Shown: piece by piece, positions 23,268 to 30,074 of the stretch
Numbering within the stretch: the stretch's first letter is position 1
Layout of the letters: each line of letters opens with the position of its first letter
Program-made: the position numbers and the translations under genes
Origin: a virus
Virus record (IMG/VR): IMGVR_UViG_3300021139_000086
Coordinates: 1-30,074 of that record
DNA: 30,074 nt
Reading direction: 5' to 3' (one strand)
The notes under the pieces: model-generated
Told to the model about the DNA's origin: nothing
The model's database searches: none
Seen by the model: only the letters and a program-made list of their open reading frames with translations

Positions 23268-25499
23268 TTATCTCCGTCCATCGGGGCGAATGTCAAGGCG
23301 AGGGATGCCAAGCTGCCACTGGACGCCCAAGCCTGTGGAACCAACAACAAGCGCCATTTGACGGCCTCTAGCGCGGATATACACCTGTTGTGTGTATTGC
23401 TGAATAAGGTACTGCGGTGTTTGGTAGTAGTTATTTGCACTCACCACTGCATCCACATTGTCTGAACCATAGGCCGCACCGGGGTTTTGGCGAGGCAATA
23501 GCGTGAAGGTCATGACTGGATCATTTACTGCCGAACCGTCAAAGTTGACATCAGGAACCAAGCGCCATGCAAAACCAAAGTTGTTGCCTTCGCCAATGTC
23601 AAAGTCTGATGACTGGACGTAACAAGTAATGGGCGATGCGGGGGAAGTTGTCCCATCATCCACACCACTTTCGTGGTAGATCAGTTGGCCGTTGTAGCCT
23701 GTTGCAATAGGGAAATTACGTAGGGAGTTGTTGTCCCAAGCAGTGCGTTGCAAATTGCCGTAGTACCAAGTGCTATCTAAATAGTTGAAAATAACGTAGC
23801 GGTCAATGGTACTGTTTGGGTTTGACACGGTGCCCGTGCCGTTTGGTCCCGTGATGGATGGGTAGAACCACCATACTTCATTAAACCCGTTGTTGACACC
23901 TGCAAAGATTTCATACCCTTGCTGCAAGTTAATGTTGTTGTAAACGTAGTCACGCAGCGTGCAAGGCAGCACAGACATTGTGCCGTTGTACATATAGAAC
24001 TTGTCCACGCCCATCCAATAGGTGGCGTTGTTGACTGTAGCTACTGCGTTGGGGCCAACAATAGAAATCGTATCTGCCAGCAACTGGAAACCCCAAACGT
24101 AGGGGGGGCCTAAATACTGCATGGAGTACATTGCCGTGTCAGTCAACACCAAAATCTCTTGGCGGGACTGAATCACCGTCACAATCGTTGACCCAAGAGA
24201 CAGTGTGTAGCTGCCGGCTTGGTTTGTGACTTGAGGTGCCCACACAGAAAACGATTCTTGGTCTGACCAACGAATCAACATATTGTTTTGCACAGTGGAT
24301 CCGTAATCGTTAACACCATAGGCGATCACAAAACGAGACGCATCAGACACCAACACGCCGTTTGCCACAGTTGGGCAGGACGTATCCACAGTCACATTGC
24401 CTGCTGTAGTGGTAATAACCGCACTAGGACCTAGTAGCTGGCCTCGATCAATCACGTTAGCATTGGCGTCCGTTGTCCAAATGTAGAGCGCACCACCACG
24501 GGGGTTGAACATCAGGTAATCGCCAAAGTTGTACTGCGTCCATGTGCGCAACTGCAAACCGATCGTAGACGGCGCGGATGTGCCCCAGCCTTCAAAAGAT
24601 GCCGCATTTTGCACGGTAGCGCCGCTAAGGTGCGAGACAGCGATTGTGCCGTTTGTTCCGCGAGCGCATCCTGTAAGCGTGTTAGTGCTTACTCCGCTAT
24701 ATGTTATGAGTTCGTTATCTATGAGCACGGTGCCAGCAGTTGGAAAGCCCGTGGCCGATGTCAAGACAACGCTAGTAGCCGAGTTGGTCAATGCACCATT
24801 TAAAGTGGTCGTTGCCACGCCAGTTGTAACACCGCCCCAAGGACCTGCGCCCCAACCCGTGCCGTAGGTAAACACCGAATTACCTGTTGTGATTTGAAAC
24901 GCAGCCGTAATCCCAGTACCCCCAAAACTAGACGTGCTGGTGTTGGCTACGACCGAAACTGTGATGGACAAGTTGTTGGAGTCTACGTATGTAACTTGAA
25001 ACTCGTTGTTCAAAATGGTAGTCGTAACATTGCCAGAACCCGCAGACACGTTTGAAAACGTAACAAAGTCCCCTGTTTGAGCACCGTGCGCGGGAGCGTA
25101 GACGTTAACTGTTGAAGACGTGGCGGTTGTTGTAAAAGGGTTTGATAGCGCGTTGGAGTTAGCGGTAGAAAAAGTGATGCGAATTGGCGTGATGTCATTG
25201 AAATACCCGCCAGCAGAGCTTTGAATATAGTACTTAAGGTTTGTGCCTACCCCCAACAAGTTATAGCCTGTTGTCGTAATCCAGTTAAACAAAGACCGCG
25301 CAATACCCCAAAAAGCGCCGGCGGGAGGTGCTAAAGATCCAATCGCAACCGTGCCCGTATCTAACGTCCAACCGCCAATTTTTTCAGGAAAGCCAGAACG
25401 AAAACGAATCTTGTCCGATGCGTACCAGCCGCCTTCGTTGGCTAGAGTAGTGCCTTCACGGTTTACGCCGGGGCGAAATTTCAGTTTGTTTAATGGCAT
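23268..25499 (-). CDS. P22 gp10-like DNA stabilisation / tail hub protein, 743 aa
   Basis: The opening LKFRPGVNREGTTLANEGGW followed by DKIRFRSGFPEKIGGW is the type seen in the P22 gp10 (packaged DNA stabilisation) group of environmental phages. It is all-beta in appearance. Two apparent insert domains occur: about 125-205, with APAHGAQTGDFVTFSNVSAG, and about 230-305, with TSATGFPTAGTVLIDNELI and CARGTNGTIAVSHLSGA. These make it longer than P22 gp10 (472 aa). The last third has WGFQLLADTISIVGPNAV and a FNEVWWFYPS beta-propeller-like repeat. Inference: it plugs the portal-tail junction or forms the hub after DNA packaging. The ribosome site is weak (a GGGA about 9 bases before ATG 25499). Confidence 0.65.
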   Translation of the reverse strand: MPLNKLKFRPGVNREGTTLANEGGWYASDKIRFRSGFPEKIGGWTLDTGTVAIGSLAPPAGAFWGIARSLFNWITTTGYNLLGVGTNLKYYIQSSAGGYFNDITPIRITFSTANSNALSNPFTTTATSSTVNVYAPAHGAQTGDFVTFSNVSAGSGNVTTTILNNEFQVTYVDSNNLSITVSVVANTSTSSFGGTGITAAFQITTGNSVFTYGTGWGAGPWGGVTTGVATTTLNGALTNSATSVVLTSATGFPTAGTVLIDNELITYSGVSTNTLTGCARGTNGTIAVSHLSGATVQNAASFEGWGTSAPSTIGLQLRTWTQYNFGDYLMFNPRGGALYIWTTDANANVIDRGQLLGPSAVITTTAGNVTVDTSCPTVANGVLVSDASRFVIAYGVNDYGSTVQNNMLIRWSDQESFSVWAPQVTNQAGSYTLSLGSTIVTVIQSRQEILVLTDTAMYSMQYLGPPYVWGFQLLADTISIVGPNAVATVNNATYWMGVDKFYMYNGTMSVLPCTLRDYVYNNINLQQGYEIFAGVNNGFNEVWWFYPSITGPNGTGTVSNPNSTIDRYVIFNYLDSTWYYGNLQRTAWDNNSLRNFPIATGYNGQLIYHESGVDDGTTSPASPITCYVQSSDFDIGEGNNFGFAWRLVPDVNFDGSAVNDPVMTFTLLPRQNPGAAYGSDNVDAVVSANNYYQTPQYLIQQYTQQVYIRARGRQMALVVGSTGLGVQWQLGIPRLDIRPDGRR

Positions 25500-25514
25500 G
25501 GCTGCATTTTCCCA

Positions 25515-26114
25515 TTAAGTTGACAGCACATCAATAGCGCGGTCTGTCAAAGCGATGCGTTCTTCCAAGCCGAAAGTTCCGCCATTGATGATCTTGGTGA
25601 CAAGCATCCAGTTCTCGGCTGCGGCTGCGGCATTCAAATGGTGTGTTGCCCAGAACCATCCCGCACTCATGGCCGCATATTTGGGCGTAACAAGCAGCTC
25701 TGGATGCGTAACCACATCAACCCCCACCGCTTGACCAAAGTGCCAGTAGTTGTCATGAAAAGTCAACTGGATACAGCCGCGCCCGTGGTACAGCCATCCC
25801 GCGCCAGAAACTTCGTCCCCGTTGCCGCAACGCCCAGAGTACACCTTATTGGCAATTTTCTCCGGTTTGTGTGCGTATGCGTTGGCAATGTCGTCTGTGG
25901 GAAAGCGCTGTGGCCACAGTTTGCGCAGCGTCTCGGCTTTGTAGTTCAGATTTTCTTCAAGCGTCTTGAAATGGTTGCACTCATGGCTGCATTGTCCAAT
26001 GAACGCGGCTTGCTGATCTACCGTGGCAATATCGAATTTAGCAAAGGTATCGTTGAGCGCTGGCACCCATTCAATGCCGATGCCCAGCCGTTGGAGTTGT
26101 TCAGCGTTTACCAT
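25515..26114 (-). CDS. Endolysin, GH19 (chitinase/lysozyme-like) family, 199 aa
   Basis: The GH19 endolysin pattern is clear: IGQCSHECNHFKTLEENLNY holds the catalytic acid Glu45 and a candidate general base in the following Glu pair (E53/E54). GAGWLYHGRGCIQLTFHDNY is the substrate-groove motif, and INGGTFGLEERI closes the fold. There is no signal peptide or TM, so it needs a holin for export. It cuts the glycan strands of host peptidoglycan at lysis. The gene follows Rz and overlaps it by 14 bases. In the lysis cassette (holin candidate, Rz/Rz1, endolysin) it is the last member. Length fits single-domain GH19 phage endolysins. Confidence 0.95.
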   Translation of the reverse strand: MVNAEQLQRLGIGIEWVPALNDTFAKFDIATVDQQAAFIGQCSHECNHFKTLEENLNYKAETLRKLWPQRFPTDDIANAYAHKPEKIANKVYSGRCGNGDEVSGAGWLYHGRGCIQLTFHDNYWHFGQAVGVDVVTHPELLVTPKYAAMSAGWFWATHHLNAAAAAENWMLVTKIINGGTFGLEERIALTDRAIDVLST

Positions 26115-26541
26115 TTACAATCTTTCTCATGGCTTCGTATCGGTCGATGCAGGCGTTGAGTTGGACGATGGCGCTGTCGCCGTCGTCGGTGATGGAGACA
26201 AGAGAGTCCGCAAACGCTGGGTCAAGCTGGGCTGTTGTCGTTGAATCTCCGCCGGTAGAGGCGGAACACTCAGTTGGGGTGGCGACACGGACGAACAACC
26301 GCTGATTCCCAGAATGAACAGCGTCACGAAACTGTTTCTGAGCAGTGGTGAGTTTGTCTTGTGTTTTCTTGAGTTCTGCATCTGCTTGCTCCTTTGCGTC
26401 TTGCATTTCTTGGTTCTTGTGGCCAATGACCACAGCGTCTTCGGTTTCTCTTTCTTTGTAGCCTTCATGATGGCCGTACTCAAATACGCTGGCCAAAGCC
26501 AATAGCAATCCCAGAATCAGCCAAGGACTAGGCATGGTCAT
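26101..26541 (-). CDS. Rz: Rz-like inner-membrane spanin, 146 aa
   Basis: An N-terminal TM anchor (WLILGLLLALASVFEYG, about 7-23) is followed by a charged coiled coil at about 28-75 (KNQEMQDAKEQADAELKKTQ) and a periplasmic tail with two Cys. This is the i-spanin plan. The identification is supported by an embedded Rz1 in another frame and by the adjacent endolysin. Known: Rz and Rz1 join across the periplasm and fuse the inner and outer membranes after peptidoglycan is degraded. The start overlaps the stop of the holin candidate as ATGA, and a second Met two codons on is an alternative. Confidence 0.88.
   Translation of the reverse strand: MTMPSPWLILGLLLALASVFEYGHHEGYKERETEDAVVIGHKNQEMQDAKEQADAELKKTQDKLTTAQKQFRDAVHSGNQRLFVRVATPTECSASTGGDSTTTAQLDPAFADSLVSITDDGDSAIVQLNACIDRYEAMRKIVNGKR
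26127..26381 (-). CDS. Rz1: Rz1-like outer-membrane lipoprotein spanin, embedded in Rz, 84 aa
   Basis: Wholly inside the Rz gene in another frame. The open frame reaches back to 26483, but ATG 26381 is the start with a perfect AAGGAG 7 bases upstream. The N-terminus is basic (RKHK, R15). A hydrophobic stretch, FVTLFILGIS, then runs into the lipobox Ile-Ser-Gly-Cys with the lipid-bearing Cys29. The mature part begins SSVSPPQLSVPPLPAEIQRQ, the short Pro-rich type known for o-spanins. The remainder is Ser/Thr/Pro-rich. This matches the lambda Rz/Rz1 nested arrangement, with a longer tail than lambda Rz1. Confidence 0.88.
   Translation of the reverse strand: MQNSRKHKTNSPLLRNSFVTLFILGISGCSSVSPPQLSVPPLPAEIQRQQPSLTQRLRTLLSPSPTTATAPSSNSTPASTDTKP
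26389..26394 (-). promoter_or_regulatory. Shine-Dalgarno of embedded Rz1
   Basis: AAGGAG on the minus strand, 7 bases before ATG 26381, lying inside the Rz coding frame. It fixes the start of Rz1 and shows that the nested gene is translated independently. Confidence 0.85.
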
Positions 26542-26990
26542 TCCTTTGTAGTTTGGCGTGCAGCGGCAATCGCTTGGCGGTCTTCATCGGGTTCTAAATA
26601 GTGCGGGGGATTAACGGGTGTCGTGCCCGGCGTCCACGCAGCCATTTGAACTTCTTGCACAGGCGGTGCAACGTAGGCCGGCGCATTATTCTTGGCCGCA
26701 GCCATCATATTAGAAGCCTCAGTCACTGCGCCTTTGGTCAAGATGCCGCCCACGCCGCCAACAATCAACAGCACAATGTCGTTGAGCATCTTGGTATAGG
26801 CTTGGTCAATTGGAGCCATCGCTTTGATAGGCTGGGTCACAAAAGTCACCGAATACAGCAGTGCAAAAACGATGAACACCAAAATGAGTGTGACCATCAC
26901 GATCACAAAAGCCCGAACCCGGACTTCAATCTCATCGGCACTGAGACGCGGCTGGTTGCTGGCTAGAAGCTTGAGCAGGATTTCCTTCAC
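26538..26990 (-). CDS. Two-TM membrane protein, holin candidate, 150 aa
   Basis: The open frame goes back to 27125, but that would overlay the lipoprotein gene. I chose GTG 26990 because GGAG lies 7 bases upstream (26998-27001). An amphipathic, charged start (KEILLKLLASNQPRLSADEI) precedes TM1 (AFVIVMVTLILVFIVFALL, about 27-48) and TM2 (MLNDIVLLIVGGVGGIL, about 67-84). A soluble Pro/Ala-rich C-terminus of some 60 residues follows. Two TM segments directly upstream of Rz and the endolysin suggest a class II-type holin. The long tail and absence of a recognised holin signature keep this an inference. The stop overlaps the Rz start (ATGA). Confidence 0.65.
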   Translation of the reverse strand: MKEILLKLLASNQPRLSADEIEVRVRAFVIVMVTLILVFIVFALLYSVTFVTQPIKAMAPIDQAYTKMLNDIVLLIVGGVGGILTKGAVTEASNMMAAAKNNAPAYVAPPVQEVQMAAWTPGTTPVNPPHYLEPDEDRQAIAAARQTTKE

Positions 26991-27159
26991 TTTTCTTCTC
27001 CAAAACAGGGGCCACCAAATACTCGGGGCAAGTTTGTGTAAATTCACACATGGGTTTTTGGCACTGCTTGTCAGCAAAGTGCGTGGGATCTTGGCAAGTG
27101 TAACGGTAGCGGTCTTCGCAGCCAACCAGTAACAAAGCCAGCAAAATCGCGTATTTCAT
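26932..27159 (-). CDS. Cys-rich small lipoprotein, 75 aa
   Basis: MKYAILLALLLVGC is a short signal with a lipobox (Leu-Val-Gly-Cys), lipid attached at Cys14. The mature protein has four further Cys (22, 33, 38, 44) in a compact block (CQDP, C, CEFTQTC) that could form two disulfides, then a flexible Gln/Ser tail. AAGGAC is 5 bases before ATG 27159, and the start overlaps the previous stop (ATGA). It overlaps the holin candidate by 59 bases. Lipoproteins such as T5 Llp block superinfection by masking receptors, and that is one reading. A second lysis lipoprotein is another. The Rz1 role is already filled. Confidence 0.8.
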   Translation of the reverse strand: MKYAILLALLLVGCEDRYRYTCQDPTHFADKQCQKPMCEFTQTCPEYLVAPVLEKKSEGNPAQASSQQPAASQCR

Positions 27160-27443
27160 TCTTTGTCCTTTTTAGCTTGTTCAATTTCCCGCTGGGCCTG
27201 TTGCAGCTTGCGCAGGGTGTGCTCCATTGCCATTTCAGCCACATATGCCCTATACCAAACGTACCCCGCCGCTGGAACCAGCAGCGCAAACAAGAGCACC
27301 AGCAAAATCAGAATGGCGTGAAACCCCGAGTCGCTAGACGCACGGTAAGCATCAAGCCCCACATCCACGCCGCCAGCCCCACCAGAGTTACCCCTAGAGC
27401 CAGACGCATTGATCGACGTTGACGGATTGCCTCGCGTAGCCAC
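27156..27443 (-). CDS. Single-TM membrane protein with coiled-coil tail, up to 95 aa
   Basis: TM segment AILILLVLLFALLVPAAGYVW (about 43-63), then a charged helix (TLRKLQQAQREIEQAKKDKE) to the end. The layout resembles a small i-spanin or holin accessory. The start is uncertain: GTG 27443 gives 95 residues but overlaps the preceding gene by 136 bases and lacks a clear site, while in-frame GTGs at 27368 and 27362 give shorter proteins that keep the TM. The extra N-terminus is Gly/Ser-rich and may be untranslated shadow. The stop overlaps the lipoprotein start. Confidence 0.6.
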   Translation of the reverse strand: MATRGNPSTSINASGSRGNSGGAGGVDVGLDAYRASSDSGFHAILILLVLLFALLVPAAGYVWYRAYVAEMAMEHTLRKLQQAQREIEQAKKDKE

Positions 27444-28051
27444 CTTGCTTCATTCCTTTTGCGGATGTGCTCGCGCCGAGCAAATTCCTGTTCGTCAATG
27501 ATGCGTTCATACATCTTGAGAAACCTTGTGTATATGTCCTTTAACTCAGGGGGCGCATACACCATTGCCTCTCGGATCTCGACGCTCAAGTTCTCCAGTT
27601 GCAGCTCAACAAGTGAGCGCTCCATTGCTTTTTTAGCGACGTTTTGGTCTGGATCGTAGACTGTAACTGATGTTTCTTCCAAGTCCGCGTAGTAGTTCTT
27701 GAGCTTTTGGTGGATATCGAAGAACTCCCCCATTTTCTGGCCAATGTCAACAATGAGTTGGGTTTGCAGTTCTTCGGGGTCTTGGGATGCACGAGCCTTT
27801 TTAACGGGCACAGAAGCTGCGGCGGCAAGCTGGACGACTGGCGCACTCGCGCTTTTGATTCCCAATAGCCCTCTAACCCAACCCCAAAATCCTGTGAGTT
27901 CTTTGGCAATAGCTTTAACGTCGCCAACAGTGCGCTCCACACCTTTTTTAAACTCTTCGATGGCCATGCGGCCTTCGTGCAGTTGGTCGCACCCAGCCTT
28001 GATCTGCTTGACCAGCGCGACAGCACCGAAGAGAAGCGTGATTGGATCCAC
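27308..28051 (-). CDS. Membrane-associated coiled-coil protein, 247 aa, unknown
   Basis: A helical N-terminus (ITLLFGAVALVKQIKAGCDQ) is followed by long charged helices, with ERIIDEQEFARREHIRKRNE near the end, and a C-terminal TM (ALGVTLVGLAAWMWGLMLTV, about 219-238). The start is GTG 28051, three bases after the collar-fibre stop, with no strong site, so coupling is likely. I do not recognise the family. The place between fibre genes and lysis genes and the TM-tail plan suggest a role at the host membrane or in the virion base, not in DNA work. Confidence 0.75.
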   Translation of the reverse strand: MDPITLLFGAVALVKQIKAGCDQLHEGRMAIEEFKKGVERTVGDVKAIAKELTGFWGWVRGLLGIKSASAPVVQLAAAASVPVKKARASQDPEELQTQLIVDIGQKMGEFFDIHQKLKNYYADLEETSVTVYDPDQNVAKKAMERSLVELQLENLSVEIREAMVYAPPELKDIYTRFLKMYERIIDEQEFARREHIRKRNEARWLREAIRQRRSMRLALGVTLVGLAAWMWGLMLTVRLATRGFTPF

Positions 28052-28054
28052 ATC

Positions 28055-29167
28055 TTAGGTTTTGATGATGAAGTAGATGCCCAAATATGGAGAAATTGTA
28101 TTCATCGCACTATTTGTAGTGGAGTTGTTGCCAACCGTGATGCCGGTTGTCGCGGTGCTTGTGTTGTCTGTATATGTGCTTGTCAAACAAGGTGTCGTGC
28201 TGCCCGATTGAGGAGCCGCATTGTAAGCATGTTGATACTGGTGGTTGTGGCCCGGGTCTGTCACAGGGTGGGTGTGAGCAGGGAGGTTGTTTGCCACAAT
28301 CGTTGTTGTAGCCGAGCCGCCTGTAGCGCCAACGGATGCCGCAGTAGACCCAACACCAATCGGCATACGGTCTGCATAGTTTGGCAAGTTGAATGTGGTT
28401 GACCCATCACCTGAACCAAAGGTTGTTCCCACGATTGCAAACAACGCCGCGTAGGTTGTGCGGGAAATAGCGGAGCCGTTACAGAGCAAATACCCGCTAG
28501 GAGCCGAAGAAGTCGGCCACATGTTGATCGTGCCCGTGATGGCAGCAGAAGCCAGCGCAGTCTGAACAAAAGCAGTTGTGGCAATTTTTGTTGAGCTGTC
28601 CGTAGAGGGCGTCACCGTAAGCGCTGTGGCCGTGCCAGCCAAAGAGGTCGTGCCCGACAACGTAGTGGCTCCAGCAACGGCAAGTGTTCCGCTTAAAGAG
28701 GTGTTGCCTGTGACGCCCAGAGTGCCTGCTACGGTTTCATTGCCGCCCACGGAGAAATTACCCGCCACACCAGTGCTGCCGGCGTAAAAATTTGTGCCAT
28801 CGCAGTAGACGGAGGTCGTTGTGCCGTTGGGAATTGTTACTGTAGTACCAGTAGATGCGCCAATGGTGATGGCATAACCGCCGGTAGTTTGGTTAGATAC
28901 CACGTAGTATTTTGTAACTAGCGGTGTAACTACTTGGAACACGCCGGAGTTCGTTCCTTTGACCACAAGCACCATGTTGTTAGATGGCGACACCGCGCCT
29001 TGGGTGTTTGTCAGCGTGTAGTTAGCGCTGGACATGGTAATGGTGACAACGCCGGCGATAGCTTGCTCAATGATTTGCAAGTTGGTGTTGGTCGTATTGC
29101 CCCACGCGCCGGCTTGTTGACCTGTGCCGATTAACGTGAGTTCAAGGCTTGATGAAAATGTAGACAT
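28055..29167 (-). CDS. Tail fibre protein with phage tail-collar domain, 370 aa
   Basis: The N-terminal 60 residues (SSLELTLIGTGQQAGAWGNT) are the usual particle-binding start of such fibres. A Ser/Thr/Gly repeat shaft follows at about 130-195, with VAGTLGV, TSLSGTLAV and TTLSGTTSL blocks. The C-terminus is the tail-collar domain: GTINMWPTSSAPSGYLLCNG (about 216-235), TFGSGDGSTTFNLPNY, and a HTHPVTDPGHNH His cluster likely to bind metal near the tip. It probably mediates receptor binding or forms a short fibre. AAGGA lies 7 bases before ATG 29167, and the gap from the S74 fibre stop is 9 bases. Confidence 0.92.
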   Translation of the reverse strand: MSTFSSSLELTLIGTGQQAGAWGNTTNTNLQIIEQAIAGVVTITMSSANYTLTNTQGAVSPSNNMVLVVKGTNSGVFQVVTPLVTKYYVVSNQTTGGYAITIGASTGTTVTIPNGTTTSVYCDGTNFYAGSTGVAGNFSVGGNETVAGTLGVTGNTSLSGTLAVAGATTLSGTTSLAGTATALTVTPSTDSSTKIATTAFVQTALASAAITGTINMWPTSSAPSGYLLCNGSAISRTTYAALFAIVGTTFGSGDGSTTFNLPNYADRMPIGVGSTAASVGATGGSATTTIVANNLPAHTHPVTDPGHNHQYQHAYNAAPQSGSTTPCLTSTYTDNTSTATTGITVGNNSTTNSAMNTISPYLGIYFIIKT

Positions 29168-29176
29168 GATGTTTCC

Positions 29177-30074
29177 TTAGAAGCCAGCTACGCCAGCGGA
29201 TTTGAGTTTAGCTTGCAAGTCTGTAATGGTTGCATTAAGTTCTTGGATTGCGGCGACCAAAACAGGAATTAACCCTCCATCTGCAATTGCTTTGTATGGT
29301 GTGATGTCTTCGCTACCTGGAATTGGATTCTCAGCCACCAACTCAGGTATATGTTGTTCAAAGTCCTGAGCAATCCATCCACGATGTAACGGCGCAGATT
29401 CATCTTCTGTTTTAAATCTGAATGTAACTGGTTTTAACGATAAAACAACATCAAGACCTTTGTAACCAGCAACAGTTTTGTCTGTCAAATAGGTAATGTC
29501 TTTTTTCAGTCGCTCATCCGATGCTGTATGAATACCTGAAGTTCCACCGGGTAAATACAAGCTTCCATCGTTGAGCCAATATGAAGTTGTACTACCGTTG
29601 TTTTGATTAAGAATTGCAACTTGGCCTGTAGTACTTGTGGCAGAGTTGATAACCATGCCATTTGAAGAGCCTGAAGTTTTTGTTAAAAATATTCCTGCTG
29701 TTGCATTTGAACCATAGACCGCAAGTTGACCTGCTCCACTTGTAGTCCCCACCAGCAAGTTACCGCTGGAGTCGATACGCATACGTTCTGAACCAGCGGT
29801 AGACCAAGCAAGTGTTCCGTCGGCAGGCAAATACATACCAGCGCCGCGACCACCATTAGATGTAACTTGCCCAACAAACCCAAATGCGGGGTATCCAGCA
29901 GTTCCAGCGTTATAAGATGCAAATCCAACTTGTGTAGCAGTGGCAACGGATGTAATTCTTGAAGCGGCATCAGGAGAACTTGTACCAATACCTACGTTTT
30001 GACTTGTATCAATCGTGACTGCTGTTGTGCTGTTTGTGGCAATGTAAACGGGGTTGCTTGTCACCGAACCCAAG
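29177..30074 (-). CDS. Tail fibre/spike C-terminus with S74 intramolecular chaperone (partial)
   Basis: The gene runs off the right edge, so its true start is not seen. The visible shaft has repeats of the VGIGTSSPD and NLLVGTTSG type. From about residue 184 of the visible part comes the Peptidase_S74 chaperone: TASDERLKKDI, with the conserved Ser (about 185) before Asp and the Lys of the catalytic dyad near 190, then KPVTFRFK, GWIAQDFE and a C-terminal coiled helix (VAAIQELNATITDLQAKL). Known: this domain folds the trimer and then cuts itself off before the Ser. It likely ends the main receptor-binding fibre. Confidence 0.92.
   Translation of the reverse strand, partial: LGSVTSNPVYIATNSTTAVTIDTSQNVGIGTSSPDAASRITSVATATQVGFASYNAGTAGYPAFGFVGQVTSNGGRGAGMYLPADGTLAWSTAGSERMRIDSSGNLLVGTTSGAGQLAVYGSNATAGIFLTKTSGSSNGMVINSATSTTGQVAILNQNNGSTTSYWLNDGSLYLPGGTSGIHTASDERLKKDITYLTDKTVAGYKGLDVVLSLKPVTFRFKTEDESAPLHRGWIAQDFEQHIPELVAENPIPGSEDITPYKAIADGGLIPVLVAAIQELNATITDLQAKLKSAGVAGF

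Noticed and set aside
26991-27125. 45-residue N-terminal extension of the holin candidate
   Set aside because: It overlaps the lipoprotein frame, and GTG 26990 has a well-placed GGAG.

Overview
This window is part of a tailed, most likely podovirus-like, double-stranded DNA bacteriophage genome. The Gram-negative host is shown by an Rz/Rz1 spanin pair and a GH19-type endolysin. The base composition (roughly half GC by eye) and the style of the virion proteins (giant injected protein, Gly-Gly motif ejection proteins, P22 gp10-like protein) resemble environmental, often freshwater, podoviruses of proteobacteria. That habitat is an inference from general familiarity and was not searched. I see no integrase, CI-type repressor, attachment site, tRNA, IS element or CRISPR array. 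Terminase, portal and capsid genes are not in the window.

Positions 2-10381 hold a tightly packed plus-strand replication operon. Its order is: the tail of an unknown gene; a stand-alone protein matching the N-terminal Ia (NMN-binding) domain of NAD+-dependent DNA ligase; a family A DNA polymerase with proofreading domain; a mini HExxH metalloprotein; a Cas4/RecB-like iron-sulfur nuclease; a small HNH protein; a SNF2-type helicase; a coiled-coil protein; a Cys-cluster protein with an acidic tail (possible single-strand DNA binder); a small HTH protein; a 61-residue orphan; a fused AEP primase-helicase; and a 67-residue orphan at the end. Many junctions are ATGA or TAATG overlaps, implying one co-translated unit. 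Together these could supply primer synthesis, unwinding, DNA synthesis, DNA processing and ssDNA binding.

Positions 10341-30074 are on the minus strand, read from right to left. This late operon opens at the right edge with a tail-fibre gene ending in an S74 self-cleaving chaperone domain, cut by the window end, and then a tail-collar fibre protein. Next come a two-gene membrane-protein overlap, a Cys-rich lipoprotein, a two-TM holin candidate, Rz with Rz1 embedded, and a GH19 endolysin. After this lysis cassette come a P22 gp10-like protein, a small structural protein, three ejection-type proteins with a GNAT-like protein among them, a lytic transglycosylase, and a 2550-residue polyvalent protein with a zincin motif and an LPD38-like C-terminal region. 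The last four to six probably travel in the virion and enter the host with the DNA.

The two operons meet tail to tail near 10.34 kb. The last plus-strand gene and the end of the giant minus-strand gene overlap by 41 bases.
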